Of a stretch of 64,000 nucleotides of DNA, positions 35,762 to 47,805 are shown piece by piece (the stretch's first letter is position 1; each line of letters opens with the position of its first letter). The translations under genes and the position numbers were made by a program. The DNA is from Bradyrhizobium elkanii USDA 76. GTDB lineage: Bacteria > Pseudomonadota > Alphaproteobacteria > Rhizobiales > Xanthobacteraceae. The notes below the pieces were generated by a model, which saw nothing but the letters and a program-made list of their open reading frames with translations, ran no database searches and was not told the origin of the DNA. The DNA is taken from assembly GCF_023278185.1 (NCBI RefSeq), contig NZ_CP066356.1, forward strand, positions 5,820,001-5,884,000. Direction: 5' to 3'.

Positions 35762-36006
35762 CGGTCTCTCCTGGTGTGAACAGCGCGGCGATGGTTGCCG
35801 CACTGCCCAAACCCCGCGGGATGCGAGGCGAGAAACCGGGGCCGTTTTTGTGCTCGGCCGACTCAGTAACGCTCCAATGGCACGGGAATGCCAGTCCTTT
35901 CTGCAGCAACAATCTTGCTCTTTTGCGCGCCAAAGCTTGATGCGGACAGTGGATCGGAGCGAGGTGGTCGACGTGACCGGCGAGGGCCGGACGAGGGGGA
36001 TGGGCC

Positions 36007-36693
36007 ATGGCGTCAGATCGACAAATCGAAGCCAATCGGCGAAATGCCAAGCGCAGCACGGGCCCGAAGACAGGCCAGGGGAAGCTTCGATCAAGCCGGA
36101 ACGCACTCCGTCACGGTCTATCGCGGCCAGCTCCCCTCGTCGAGGGCGACGCCCGGCGTGTGGAGGCGGCCTACCAGATGCGCCTCGAAAGCGCGCCCCC
36201 CGCGGCCAGCGAGCTAGAGCGCGCCCCCTCCGCATCGGTGTCGCCGGCCCCTCCCCCCCAGCTTTGGCCGCATGCCGCGGTGGACGCCGAGGCCGGCCAA
36301 CCGCAAGCTCTCCCCGACGCTCCCGACGCTGGGCTCGCCTTCCCCAAGGAGAGCCCCCGCAAGCGCAGCAAGGCGCATCTGCTGTTCGTCCGGGGACAGC
36401 CCTGTCTCGTCTGCAAACGCACCCCGACCGACGCCCACCACCTCAAGTTCGCCCAGCCGCGGACGCTCGGCCGCAAGGTCAGCGACGAGTTCACCGTGCC
36501 GCTCTGTCGCGCGCACCACCAGGATCTGCACCGGAATGGCAACGAAAAGGCCTGGTGGGCCAATCTGCAGATCGCCCCGCTCCCATTCGCCAAGGAGCTT
36601 TGGCAAGCCAGCTCCGCCCAACAAACCCACTCGGCGCCGGCCTCCAATGGCGCGCGCCTCGCCAGAGTCGACCGGGAGGGCGCCACGTCATGA
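36007..36693 (+). CDS. Chimeric protein with a C-terminal HNH-type nuclease-like domain
   Basis: 228 residues. Residues 1-40 ('DRQIEANRRNAKRSTGPKTGQGKLRSSRNALRHGLS') match the N-terminal basic motif of a large Rhizobiales family of island proteins. A Pro/Ala-rich linker reaches to about residue 110. The C-terminus has 'CLVCKRTPTDAHHLKFAQPRTLGRK' and 'VPLCRAHHQDLHRNGNEKAWW', with CxxC, HH and CRxHHxxLH zinc and catalytic residues. This resembles HNH/DUF968-type phage recombination nucleases. It overlaps the next gene by 4 bases (ATGA). Confidence 0.68.
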   Translation: MASDRQIEANRRNAKRSTGPKTGQGKLRSSRNALRHGLSRPAPLVEGDARRVEAAYQMRLESAPPAASELERAPSASVSPAPPPQLWPHAAVDAEAGQPQALPDAPDAGLAFPKESPRKRSKAHLLFVRGQPCLVCKRTPTDAHHLKFAQPRTLGRKVSDEFTVPLCRAHHQDLHRNGNEKAWWANLQIAPLPFAKELWQASSAQQTHSAPASNGARLARVDREGATS

Positions 36694-37244
36694 ACGGGCC
36701 CGTCCCCGCCGCCCGTCAGTTGGCGGTCGCCGCACTGCCGCTCGAGCTTGAAGCTTTAATACCTGCGCCACTACTCCTACCCGGCGAGAGTCTCGAAGCG
36801 TATCATGCGCTGCAGCAGGCCGTCTTCGCCGACATCGCGCCGCGATCGGCCCTCGAATGGCTGCTCACCATTGATATCGCGGAGCTCTCATGGGAGATCC
36901 GTCGTTACCGACTGCTACGCCACGCGCTGCTAGAGGATCACCGCCAGCAGGCGATCGAGGCCGCGCTGCGCCGCATCGACCTCGTGGGCATTGCGCCCGA
37001 GTTCAAAGAGGATGCCAGCCGCCACACTCGCCAAAACGCGCTGAGCTGGCGGTCGGATCATAGTGCCGCATCCGAGATCGAGGCCCGCCTGGCCTCGTAC
37101 GGATATGACCAACACGCGCTGAATTGGGAAGTCTTCGCCCAAGCTCGCGACATCTTCTTGATGTTCGAAGGGTTGCTGATAGGGGCACAGAAGCGGCGCA
37201 CATACCTGCTCAAGGAAATCGACAGCCGCAGGAACGCCAGATAG
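36690..37244 (+). CDS. Hypothetical protein of a Rhizobiales island-associated family
   Basis: 184 residues, ATG 36690 overlapping the previous stop. Helical and soluble: 'LPGESLEAYHALQQAVFADIAPRSALEWLLTIDIAELSWEIRRYRLLRHALL' is a pattern that recurs next to the 'ANRRNAKRSTGP' family. The C-terminal half has 'HALNWEVFAQARDIFLMFEGLLIGAQKRRTYLLKEID'. The two genes are probably translationally coupled. I know no biochemical function for it. Confidence 0.62.
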   Translation: MNGPVPAARQLAVAALPLELEALIPAPLLLPGESLEAYHALQQAVFADIAPRSALEWLLTIDIAELSWEIRRYRLLRHALLEDHRQQAIEAALRRIDLVGIAPEFKEDASRHTRQNALSWRSDHSAASEIEARLASYGYDQHALNWEVFAQARDIFLMFEGLLIGAQKRRTYLLKEIDSRRNAR

Positions 37245-37518
37245 GAAGTTACCTAAGCTGTTTACGCATCAGCGCGGCCGAGATAGTGGCGAAGGAAGAA
37301 ACGGCGGGCTGTGGAATAATCACGGTGGCGACGATCCGGCCACCCCAAAACAGCCGGCAATGAAATCTCCTCCCGGCTTTCTGACGAGGAAGCATTCCCA
37401 TTCATCGCGACGGAAACTGCAACCGTGGCGGAGGTAACTGAAGACTTTGGTGGGACGGCATTCGCCTATGCGCCGTTCGGCTTTGTCGCGAGGGACTTAG
37501 TTGAATCTTGGTGAGGCT
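37245..37518. other. Spacer with a possible coding remnant
   Basis: 274 bp. A + strand frame without start codon, about 37323-37512, ends in 'FPFIATETATVAEVTEDFGG' and 'AFAYAPFGFVARDLVESW' and looks protein-like. It may be the tail of a lost gene. Nothing else is seen. Confidence 0.3.
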
Positions 37519-37806
37519 TCAATTCACGCTTGCGATGAGAAGGACGTTATTAACTACAGGTGTTGAGCAAAACGCCGCGACAAGAGCGACGTTGAAAACG
37601 TTCTTGCTGCGCCAAAGGAGCGCCATGATGACAAACGTGAAGCCCAGCTTGGGGATCAACCACCAGTCTCCCAACAAAGTCTGAGCTGTCTCCATGAACG
37701 GATTGGCCTCGCGAAACCCCAGCTCGAGGACCTTGTTAGTTGTCGCCAGGTCGGCACACCCAAGAAGCAGAACGAAGAGGATCAAAAATACCTTGATCGA
37801 ATTCAT
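37519..37806 (-). CDS. Small membrane protein, DUF5658-like
   Basis: 95 residues from ATG 37806 with AGAGG 9 bases upstream. Three hydrophobic segments: about residues 5-22, 48-64 and 70-92. The block 'LLGCADLATTNKVLELGFREANPFME' (polar D, TT and N..P residues after the first helix) matches the pattern of DUF5658-like proteins. It is an inner-membrane protein of unknown role. It is the last gene before the nested insertion elements and is probably not part of them. Confidence 0.6.
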   Translation of the reverse strand: MNSIKVFLILFVLLLGCADLATTNKVLELGFREANPFMETAQTLLGDWWLIPKLGFTFVIMALLWRSKNVFNVALVAAFCSTPVVNNVLLIASVN

Positions 37807-38010
37807 TTCTCGACCTCTTGTACCGCCGGGATTGTGAAAGGCTCAATGACTAAAGCCGATTCATTAATTGTTGGTTTAAGCCTAGGTTCAAAGGGAAATG
37901 GAGCAGCTAGCGGCTGCAGTGCTGCCTGAGGCCGATTGCCGATCTTCGGCGAGCGGGGGATGATCATCGGCTATTTCTCGCGCTTCAGATCCATGCGCTC
38001 GATGCGTGCG

Positions 38011-38102
38011 TGTTTCGGCAATTTCCGGACAGCAATTTCGCTAATTCGCGGACAGCGATTTCAGTAATTCCGGGACAGGGATTCCGCTAAATCGCGGACA
38101 GT
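38011..38102 (+). repeat. Four 23-bp terminal repeats at the left end of the outer IS21 element
   Basis: Units at 38011, 38034, 38057 and 38080 follow the pattern NRTTTCGCTAATTCGCGGACAGC with substitutions. Such arrays are IstA binding sites in IS21 elements. The spacing is exactly 23 bp, about two helical turns. Confidence 0.8.
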
Positions 38103-38171
38103 TGCGGGAGGTTGGTTTTCGGGAGCGCCGTTCAGGCAATGTTCTCTCTCAAGCTGAGTTTGAGAGGGGCA

Positions 38172-38482
38172 ATGCCGAGACGGAAGCAAGCGAAACGAAC
38201 CACAGTGAAGGACCTACGATCGATCCTGAGGCTGACGTACGAGCAGGACCTGTCGGTTCGGGAGATCTCGGAACGGCTGCAGATCAGCAAGAGTTCGGTT
38301 GCCACCTACCTGCTGCGAGCGCGTGAGGCGGGTTTGAGCTGGCCGCTGCCGCCGATTTACGAGAGCGAGGCGGCCTTGCAGCGAGCCTTGTTCCGGCGGG
38401 TCGGGCGCCCCCCGCAGGACTTGAGCGAGCCTGAGTGGCCACGGGTGGCGCAGGAGCTCAAGCGCAAGGGCGTGACGCTGAC
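38172..38482 (+). pseudogene. istA: istA (outer element), 5' part, disrupted
   Basis: Codes for the first 103 codons of an IS21 IstA transposase: 'KDLRSILRLTYEQDLSVREISERLQISKSSVATYLLRARE' is its N-terminal HTH. Reading stops matching at GVTLT, where the inner element is inserted. The gene resumes at 41131. Joining 38172-38482 to 41139-42378 gives 1551 nt, an uninterrupted frame of 516 codons plus stop. Confidence 0.88.
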
Positions 38483-38614
38483 TATAGCGCGACGATCTGG
38501 GTCGGAAGAGCGCGGCGATCAGGATGGCGAGTCAGTGTCGCGGCGCGATGATGATCGCCGCGATGATTGTCGCGCGCAAGAGTTTTGTTTGCTTTGATTG
38601 TCGCGGAGCGTCAA

Positions 38615-41084
<2,470 letters not shown>

Positions 41085-41130
41085 TCTCATCATGGTCGAC
41101 GCTCCACTTCCATCCTGTTCGCCGCGCGGC

Positions 41131-42378
41131 ACGCTGACGCTGCTGTGGCAGGAATACCGGACGGCGCATCCCGACGGCTATGGTTACACGTGGTTCTGCG
41201 AGAAGTTTGACGCCTATCGGCGCCGGGCGAACCCGACCTTCCGTCATCGCCACGCGGCGGGTGCAGTGATGCAGACCGACTATGCCGGTCCGACGGTGGA
41301 GGTGATCGATCCGCAAACCGGCGAGATCCGTCAGGCGCAGATATTTGTCGCGGTGCTCGGGGCCTCGTCGCTGACCTTCGCTATGGGGAGCTTCGGTCAG
41401 CGACTACCAGATTGGATCGAAGGCCAGACCCGGGCCTTGTCGTACTTCGGCGGAGTTCCCAAGGCGATCGTCTGCGACAATCTGAAGGCCGGGGTCGTCA
41501 AGGCGTTGTGGTTCGAGCCGACGCTCAACCAAACCTTTGCCGCCATGGCCGAGCACTACGACACGACGATTTTGCCGACCCGCAGCCGCAAGCCGCGCGA
41601 CAAGGGCAAGGTTGAAGGCGCGGTGCTGATTGTTGAGCGCTGGATTCTGGCACGGCTGCGCCATCGGCGGTTCTTCAACCTGACCGATCTCAATACTGCG
41701 ATCGCCGGTCTGCTGGAGGAGTTGAACCATCGGCCGATGCGCCATATCGGCAAATCCCGCCGGCAGCTGTTCGAGGAGATCGAGCGCGCTGCGTTGACGC
41801 CGCTGCCGGGCGAGCCGTTCGAATACGCCGAGTGGAAAACGGCGAAGGTCCACCCCGATTATCACGTCGAAGTCGACAAGACCTTTTACTCGGTGCCGCA
41901 CCGGCTGATCGGCCGTCGGGTGGACATCCGGCTCACCTATCGAGCCGTCGAGATCTTCCAGGATCACACGCGTGTTGCCAGCCATGTGCGCCGCTCTCAG
42001 CGCAGCGGCCATGTCACCGTGAACGAGCACATGCCCAAGGCCCATCAGCGTTATGCCAATATGACGCCGGCGAGCTTGATCAAGATGGCAGCGCGGATCG
42101 GCGTCAACGCCGCCACTCTGGTCGAGCGGATGATGCGTGAGCGCCCACATCCCGAGCAGGGTTATCGCTCCGCCATGGGGATCATCGCCCTGGCGCGGCG
42201 CTACGAGCGCGATCGGCTCGAAGCGGCCTGCGAGCGGGCACTCGTGATCAACGCGATCAGCTACTCCTCGGTGAGCGCGATCCTCAAATCCGGGCTCGAC
42301 CGCGCGAGCCCTGCTGCCGCCTCCGTCAAAGCCACCCCCTCGCACGCCAACATCCGTGGTGGGGGCTATTATCAATGA
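41131..42378 (+). pseudogene. istA: istA (outer element), 3' part, disrupted
   Basis: Continues the outer IstA from 'LTLLWQEYRTAHPDGYGYTWFCEKF' to the end. The DDE core is here: 'MQTDYAGPTVEV', 'IVCDNLKAGV' and 'KGKVEGAVLIVERWI'. The C-terminal 'FYSVPHRLIGRRVDIRLTYRAVEIF' is typical. Cut off from its start and HTH, it cannot make a working transposase unless translated from an internal start such as ATG 41092, whose first 13 codons are inner-element sequence. Confidence 0.88.
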
Positions 42379-43172
42379 AGGAAAGGAACATCGCGATGCT
42401 GACCCACCCGACCCTCGAGCAGATGCAGGCGCTCGGCCTTGCCGGAATGGCGGCCGCCTACCGGCAATTGGCCGAACAGGACAATGCCGCCGATCTTAGC
42501 CGCGACGAGTGGCTCGGCCTGATGCTCGATCGCGAAGCCGCCATGCGCGCCGACCGGCGCCTGACCAATCGGCTGGCCGCAGCCAAGCTGCGCTTCGTCG
42601 ACGCCTGTATCGAAGACGTCGACTTCGCGTCCCGCCGCGGCCTTGACCGGCGCAACACCCTGCAGCTGGCGCAAGGCGCCTGGCTGAAAGCCCATGAGAA
42701 CTTCATCATCACCGGCCTGACCGGGACTGGCAAAACCTGGCTGGCGTGCGCCTTCGGACGCCAGGCGGCCAGGCTCGATCATTCCGTCCTCTATTTGCGT
42801 ATGCCGCGCCTGTTCGAAGACCTCGCCATGGCCCGTCTCGATGGTCGCTTCCCGCGCCTCATCGATAAGCTCGCACGTGTCCAGTTGCTCATCCTCGACG
42901 ATTGGGGCACCCACACCCTCAATGACCAGCAGCGCCTTGATCTCCTCGAAATCTTCGAAGAGCGCTACAGGCGCAAATCGACCTTGATTACCGCTCAGCT
43001 GCCCGTCGCCCAATGGCACGACATGATCGGCGAGCCAACTATCGCAGATGCTATCCTCGACCGGATCATCCACAACTCCCACCGTATCGCCCTCGAAGGC
43101 GACAGCATGCGAAGGAAAAAAGCCGCGCGCCCCTTGACCGACGTCGAAAACAGCGAAACGAATACCAACTGA
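42375..43172 (+). CDS. istB: IstB-like ATPase of the outer IS21 element
   Basis: 265 residues, ATG 42375 overlapping the istA stop. Walker A '[15 protein letters not shown]' lies near residue 113 and Walker B '[12 protein letters not shown]' near residue 170. The gene is intact, but its IstA partner is broken. It differs clearly from the inner element's IstB, so the two elements belong to different IS21 subgroups. Confidence 0.92.
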   Translation: MKERNIAMLTHPTLEQMQALGLAGMAAAYRQLAEQDNAADLSRDEWLGLMLDREAAMRADRRLTNRLAAAKLRFVDACIEDVDFASRRGLDRRNTLQLAQGAWLKAHENFIITGLTGTGKTWLACAFGRQAARLDHSVLYLRMPRLFEDLAMARLDGRFPRLIDKLARVQLLILDDWGTHTLNDQQRLDLLEIFEERYRRKSTLITAQLPVAQWHDMIGEPTIADAILDRIIHNSHRIALEGDSMRRKKAARPLTDVENSETNTN

Positions 43173-43209
43173 CTTCAACAACCAGGCAACCAAAAGCCAG
43201 CGCCGCCAT

Positions 43210-43278
43210 GCTGTCCGCGATTTAGCGAAACTGCTGTCCGTCAGTTAGCGAAACCGCTGTCCCGTTTTTGCGAAATAC
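43210..43278 (-). repeat. Three 23-bp terminal repeats at the right end of the outer IS21 element
   Basis: Units at 43210, 43233 and 43256 (GCTGTCC...GCGAAA pattern) are inverted copies of the left-end units, again at exact 23-bp spacing. Confidence 0.78.
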
Positions 43279-43286
43279 GCAATGCG

Positions 43287-44038
43287 TCCATCGATCAATC
43301 GATTCACTTTTTCGTCCCGCAACTATCCTCCCTGAACAACCCGCCGCGCAGCTGTTAGGCCAACAAGAACAGCACAATACCGCCGCCATCGAGATATTGC
43401 GCCCAGCTGACCGTGGTTCAGGAACCGCCCGGCGGCCCGCTATTGCGGCGATAGCCCAAACTTAAGGCCTGCTCGCCTTGTCTAACGTTTTCTGAACTGC
43501 CTCTTCTGGCGGAATTGTTCAGCCTTAGATCCCGTAAGATCACGGAGTCGGAAAAAAGTGGCAATTTGTATCGGCAGAGGTTCTCAACGACCACACGATG
43601 ACGGACATCTGAAACGCGCCATAGACTCGGATCAAAGAGGCGACGGGGTGGACGATGAAACGCTTTGGGGCCTGCGCACTAGGAGGGACAGGTCGGTCGG
43701 TTGCGGACGGCCCTCTGCGGCGCGCTCAGCGTGGTACTCGTATTCATCTTTTAACCGATGGCCCTTTTTCTTCGATCGGGATTTGGCACTTTGAGAATGG
43801 GCCGAGTTGTCGCGTCCGCGTTCGTAATCGGGTGGAACTATCATGAGATGGGGTCAGCAAGACGACGACGGCCGCGCCCCAACATCTCTGGCCCGACGGC
43901 GCGGGCTCGCTAAGGTTCTCAAATACCAAATCCTCGGTTCAGGTCTGGTCGTATTAACTGGGTTCTTCCGATAGACTGGAAGACCGGATAGATCGAAGGT
44001 AATCTTCCAGGCCACGTGCGGTTGCCGGGAGGGGAAGA
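43287..44038. other. Intergenic stretch right of the nested insertion elements
   Basis: 752 bp with mixed composition and several stop-rich short frames. I see no gene, tRNA or clear promoter. It ends in a strong GGGAGGGG ribosome-binding site for the next gene. It may be decayed island DNA. Confidence 0.4.
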
Positions 44039-45070
44039 TTGACGCGGTTTGCCGTGATGCCGCGGTGGTTTGCTGCGGCCATATTCTCAGTCTTCGCGCT
44101 CTCGGCCTTCGCTCTCTTCATTCTTGCCGAAGCCACACCACCAGAACATATCGGTAGTCCATATGGCGACGTAGACGCCTATCTTGATATTTTGAAGCTC
44201 ATGCGTGGCGGCTCTGGGTATTATAAAGCTGTCCATGACACGCTTCTTGCGCATGGCTATGGCACGACGTCAGTGTTCAATTGGCGAACCCCGGCATGGC
44301 TCGAGTTGCTGGCGCTATTCCCATCCATCGCGTGGGCACAAGCTCTGCTAACGGGGGTGGCATCAGCGTCGCTGTTCCTCGCATATCGAATGGTTCGTGA
44401 GAGCGGAAGCTCTCTTCTTGCGTTGGTCGCACTACTCGGCATCGTTCCCAGTATTGCACTCATAGCTAGTCCTCGCGGCGTCGTGTTGAGCGAAGTAGTG
44501 GCTGGATTGCTGATTTTGTTTTCGATCGTTAGCTACGGAAACGATCTATGGGGTGCTGGCCTGCTGGCAGCATTGGCGGCGCTCTTCATCCGCGAACTCG
44601 CGGCGCCATATATCCTGATCTGCTTCACCTTCGCCCTCTACCACAAGAACTGGCGAGAATTTGCCGGCTGGGCAATCGGTCTCCCGGCATATTTCGTGTA
44701 CTTCGCATGGCACTGGTTCGAGGTAATGCAACAACTAGGACCGAACGAGATATCTTACCCCGATGGCTGGATGAGGTTTGGCGGGTTCGGATTTGTCCTT
44801 CAGACTGCTCACTTTAACGGCCTCCTGGATCTGGCGCCGCTATTGATAACGGCCGTGCTTTTGCCGGCCGCACTGATGGGTCTCTTCGCGTGGCGCCACG
44901 GTCTAAGGGCGGCGATTACGGTAACGACCTATCTTTGCATCTTTGCCGTGGTCGGGAAGCCCTTCAACTTCTATTGGGGCGCGCTGTATACACCATTGCT
45001 CATGCTCGGGCTGCCATGGGCGGTTCCGGCGACGTATGAGGCGTTAGTACCAAAGAGGCCGGTCAACTAG
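44039..45070 (+). CDS. Polytopic membrane protein, GT-C glycosyltransferase-like
   Basis: 343 residues from TTG 44039, chosen because GGGAGGGG lies directly upstream; ATG 44057 is an alternative. About eight to nine transmembrane helices. The first periplasmic loop carries acidic residues ('GSPYGDVDAYLDILKLMRGGSGYYKAVHDTLLAHGY'), a position where GT-C transferases keep a catalytic Asp. A 'FNWRTPAWLELLALFP' block follows. No specific family is certain. It heads the group of membrane proteins around the tad locus and is convergent to the next one. Confidence 0.65.
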   Translation: MTRFAVMPRWFAAAIFSVFALSAFALFILAEATPPEHIGSPYGDVDAYLDILKLMRGGSGYYKAVHDTLLAHGYGTTSVFNWRTPAWLELLALFPSIAWAQALLTGVASASLFLAYRMVRESGSSLLALVALLGIVPSIALIASPRGVVLSEVVAGLLILFSIVSYGNDLWGAGLLAALAALFIRELAAPYILICFTFALYHKNWREFAGWAIGLPAYFVYFAWHWFEVMQQLGPNEISYPDGWMRFGGFGFVLQTAHFNGLLDLAPLLITAVLLPAALMGLFAWRHGLRAAITVTTYLCIFAVVGKPFNFYWGALYTPLLMLGLPWAVPATYEALVPKRPVN

Positions 45071-45156
45071 CGGGACCATCTCGGCCCATCCTGGCCTGGG
45101 AGAAATGTGACCTAACAACAGCACGCTGTTCCTGACTTCACCGTCAAGGCAACAGG

Positions 45157-46668
45157 TCAGCGCGGCCGGCTGGCGATGTAGACGTCAGCGATCTTGGAAT
45201 TCGCGACACGTTCGAGGCCCGGGGCTGTAACGGCGCTCGCGCAAGTACCGTGGATGTCGACGACAACGTTGAAATGATCGCGCCAATGAGCGATGACGTC
45301 GGCCTGCTCCGCCAGCATTTCAGTTTTCGACTGTGCAGTTTCCGTCAGCCATTCGGACTTCGCAATCGTCTGGGGTGCAGCCGCAACCGCTGGATCCCTT
45401 GCGCGCAACGGCTGCAGGCCCTGTCCAGCGAACAAGGTGTTAACCTGCGCACGGCGGTCGATGACCGCGAAGGTCGAGAGGTTGTATTCGAAGTGCAGGT
45501 CCGGATCACGACAATTGGGTGGCGTTACGGCGAGGACACTCGAACCGAGCGGAATGGCGGAGAACGCCGTCCTCATTTCGGCTGCATCCTCGTTGTATGA
45601 CTTCCATGCCGGAATTAGCAACGCGAGCCGTGTACAAGCAAATGCGATGGCCGCTGCCGAGATAAAGCCGGTCAGATGCTTAGGCCCAGGGAAACGCGCG
45701 ACGGTTGCGCTGAGCGCCAGGCAAACCCAAAGCACGACGAGGCGAGCATCAACAAAGTTCGCCGTGCCGATCGACGAAGGCGCAAAGGTGGCCAAGATGA
45801 AGAAGCCGAAGACGGCGTAGCGCGCCGGTTTGGCGACAACAACAAGGCGCGTGGCGAACAGTGCCAGGATCATCGCCGCCAATCCGGCGCCCCAAGGGAT
45901 ATCGTACGAGAGGCCGCTAAAGAAGGGTGCAACGAGTATCCAAAATTTTTGTCCCTCCAGTTGATAGGCGTTCTGCATCGGCGGCATGAACCAGATCAGC
46001 ACCAATGCAACGGCGACATAAAGCGGAGACTGCAGAGCGCGCAGGAATGTCGCCCTGAACGACTCTCCGCAGCGCGGTGTCGCCTCTAAGAGCCCGAAAA
46101 TAATGCAGAAACCCGCGAGCGCCATTAGGTGACAAAAGAACAACACGACCGCCGCCGCGTTGAGGATCAAGAGATCGCGTACAATCCGTCGGCGCTCGTT
46201 TCCTGCCCACCAAGCGAGTGCAATCAGAGCGATCCCGATGCCGATCCCATAGTTTACGAGTCCCACCGTCGTAACGAGGTTATAGCTGAGAACTGGCACG
46301 ATGAGCATCGTTGGCGACGGTTTCTGCGCCCATGCACGATGCAACAACCAAATGCCTATTGCCGGCAGCCAGAACGACAGTATGAACGCGAGCCGTACGA
46401 TGGTCTCGACGCTTAAAAGAGACGCCAACAACATATAGATGAGATCGATCCCAAGATTGGGAATCACGCCCCATTCGACGCGGTAAAAGGCGTTAAGCGG
46501 ATCGGACACCGGCATAGCAAGAACGGTCAGCCGTGCCCAGTGATTGACGAGGTCAGCCGTGCGCGGGATCGGGAATAGCACCGGCAGTGTCATCAGCGCG
46601 AGCAGGGCGAAATAGGCCACGCGCATGTCGAAAACCGGAGGCCATTCCGCCCACCGTCTCGCTTTCAT
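45157..46668 (-). CDS. Large polytopic membrane protein of unknown function
   Basis: 503 residues from ATG 46668; an in-frame ATG at 46716 is less well placed. About ten helices, then a soluble C-terminal region of about 130 residues ('GSSVLAVTPPNCRDPDLHFEYNLSTFAVIDRRAQVNTLF'). The N-terminal 'LFPIPRTADLVNHWARLTVLA' contains an Asp-Leu-x-x-His pattern in the first periplasmic loop, again GT-C-like. A role in surface or protein glycosylation is possible, not shown. Confidence 0.65.
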   Translation of the reverse strand: MKARRWAEWPPVFDMRVAYFALLALMTLPVLFPIPRTADLVNHWARLTVLAMPVSDPLNAFYRVEWGVIPNLGIDLIYMLLASLLSVETIVRLAFILSFWLPAIGIWLLHRAWAQKPSPTMLIVPVLSYNLVTTVGLVNYGIGIGIALIALAWWAGNERRRIVRDLLILNAAAVVLFFCHLMALAGFCIIFGLLEATPRCGESFRATFLRALQSPLYVAVALVLIWFMPPMQNAYQLEGQKFWILVAPFFSGLSYDIPWGAGLAAMILALFATRLVVVAKPARYAVFGFFILATFAPSSIGTANFVDARLVVLWVCLALSATVARFPGPKHLTGFISAAAIAFACTRLALLIPAWKSYNEDAAEMRTAFSAIPLGSSVLAVTPPNCRDPDLHFEYNLSTFAVIDRRAQVNTLFAGQGLQPLRARDPAVAAAPQTIAKSEWLTETAQSKTEMLAEQADVIAHWRDHFNVVVDIHGTCASAVTAPGLERVANSKIADVYIASRPR

Positions 46669-47151
46669 CTCTGCTTCCCTATGGAGTGATGCGGATCCAA
46701 CGCTTACCCTGCGCAAATGAGTATGCCAACTTTTTCGGCGCCGTGCGCGAATCAGGCACTATTTGCTGTGATCGGTCCGACGAGCTTACACGAGCAAAAA
46801 CTCGGCTATGCCGAGACGAGTCGCAACCGCCGGATCAAGGCTCCGATCTTCCACCACACGGCCTCGAGATAAATCAGGTGCGTGATCCCAAATGACAGCA
46901 AGCAGTCGCCCAAAATCATCATCATCACATACAGGCGGCGCCGGATGGAATCGCGATGGGTCCGACTGACGCCTGTGCCGTGGTGGGGCACGTCGGCCTG
47001 CCAAGCGTAGACTGCAGCTTGAAAAGGCGATCCATGAAACAAGCCAGATGAAAAAAGCGTCTGGCTGATTTTAGATCCAAAGCATTTTTAGCTTGTCTGA
47101 GCCTCCTTCCCCGGGGACACCTACATACAAAAATGGTTCAGCTTACCGAGG
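46669..47151. other. Spacer between a membrane protein gene and tadD
   Basis: 483 bp. On the - strand, 46806-47042 could encode 78 residues with one hydrophobic stretch ('RLYVMMMILGDCLLSFGITHLIYL'). It has no good ribosome-binding site and may be a remnant. A T-rich, hairpin-poor segment lies at 47060-47120. Nothing else is supported. Confidence 0.35.
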
Positions 47152-47700
47152 TTATGGTTGATTGTTCGGCGGCCTCTCAATGAACTTCCGGCTGCCGTTG
47201 AGAAGCTCGAGATTGTTGGCGATGACTGGATTACCCGGATCGAGCGAATACGCTTTCTCGAACTTTCGCCGTGCCGCGCCAAGGTTTCCGCGTAGCATGT
47301 AGGAATATCCCTGGTCGTTGAGGATCTGCACGGTCTCACCGCCAAGGCGGATCGCCTGCGCGTAGGCCTGATCGGCAAGATCGAAGCGGCGTATCCGATC
47401 ATAGCTCGCCGCGAGCCCGACCCAGGCCGTCACGTCCTTCGGCGATTTCTCGACCGCGTCCTTGAAATAGCGCTGCGAGATTCCGTAATTGCCGCGGTTA
47501 TAGTGCTCGAGCCCCATCCGCACTGGCTCGTCGGAGGGATAGTATTTGACGTCGGTCGGCTCCTGCACGGGATCGGGACCGGCTGGAGCGCCGGGCGCGA
47601 CGACAGCGGCATCACGCACAGTATATTCTTGCACCGTATCGCAAGCCGCAAGGGCTGTGGCCACTGAGGCGCAAGCTAGCCAAACAAAAAGGCGCCGCAT
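47152..47700 (-). CDS. tadD: TadD-like tetratricopeptide lipoprotein of the Flp pilus locus
   Basis: 182 residues. The N-terminal lipoprotein signal ends in lipobox LAAC (about residues 17-20). At least three TPR-like units follow, e.g. 'PVRMGLEHYNRGNYGISQRYFKDAVEKSPKD', 'AWVGLAASYDRIRRFDLADQAYAQAIRLG' and 'GYSYMLRGNLGAARRKFEKAYSLDPGNP'. TadD proteins are outer-membrane pilotins or scaffolds for Flp pilus assembly. It is the last gene of the cpaC-lipoprotein-tadD block. The assignment rests on the TPR lipoprotein form plus location. Confidence 0.82.
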   Translation of the reverse strand: MRRLFVWLACASVATALAACDTVQEYTVRDAAVVAPGAPAGPDPVQEPTDVKYYPSDEPVRMGLEHYNRGNYGISQRYFKDAVEKSPKDVTAWVGLAASYDRIRRFDLADQAYAQAIRLGGETVQILNDQGYSYMLRGNLGAARRKFEKAYSLDPGNPVIANNLELLNGSRKFIERPPNNQP

Positions 47701-47805
47701 AACCGTTATCCCTGCCCCATAACTATACGCTCCAATATTGTTCCCACACTAGCAGAACGGGGTTGAAGACGTATTAGCGGTAGAAAAATAGCTATCTCGA
47801 ACTCG

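Noticed and set aside
35490..37244. A single 584-residue + strand protein
   Set aside because: The first 400 codons are antisense to the YqaJ relic and out of frame with the HNH gene. Only the part from ATG 36690 is coherent.
38011..38102. Possible CRISPR array or tandem satellite
   Set aside because: The 23-bp units are directly adjacent without spacers and are matched by inverted copies at 43210-43278, so they are IS21 terminal repeats.
41092..42378. A complete stand-alone transposase gene starting at ATG 41092
   Set aside because: Its first 13 codons lie in the inner element and the HTH is missing. It is the 3' part of the split outer istA.
46806..47042. A 78-residue - strand membrane protein
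   Set aside because: One hydrophobic stretch only, no ribosome-binding site and no family pattern; described as a possible remnant.
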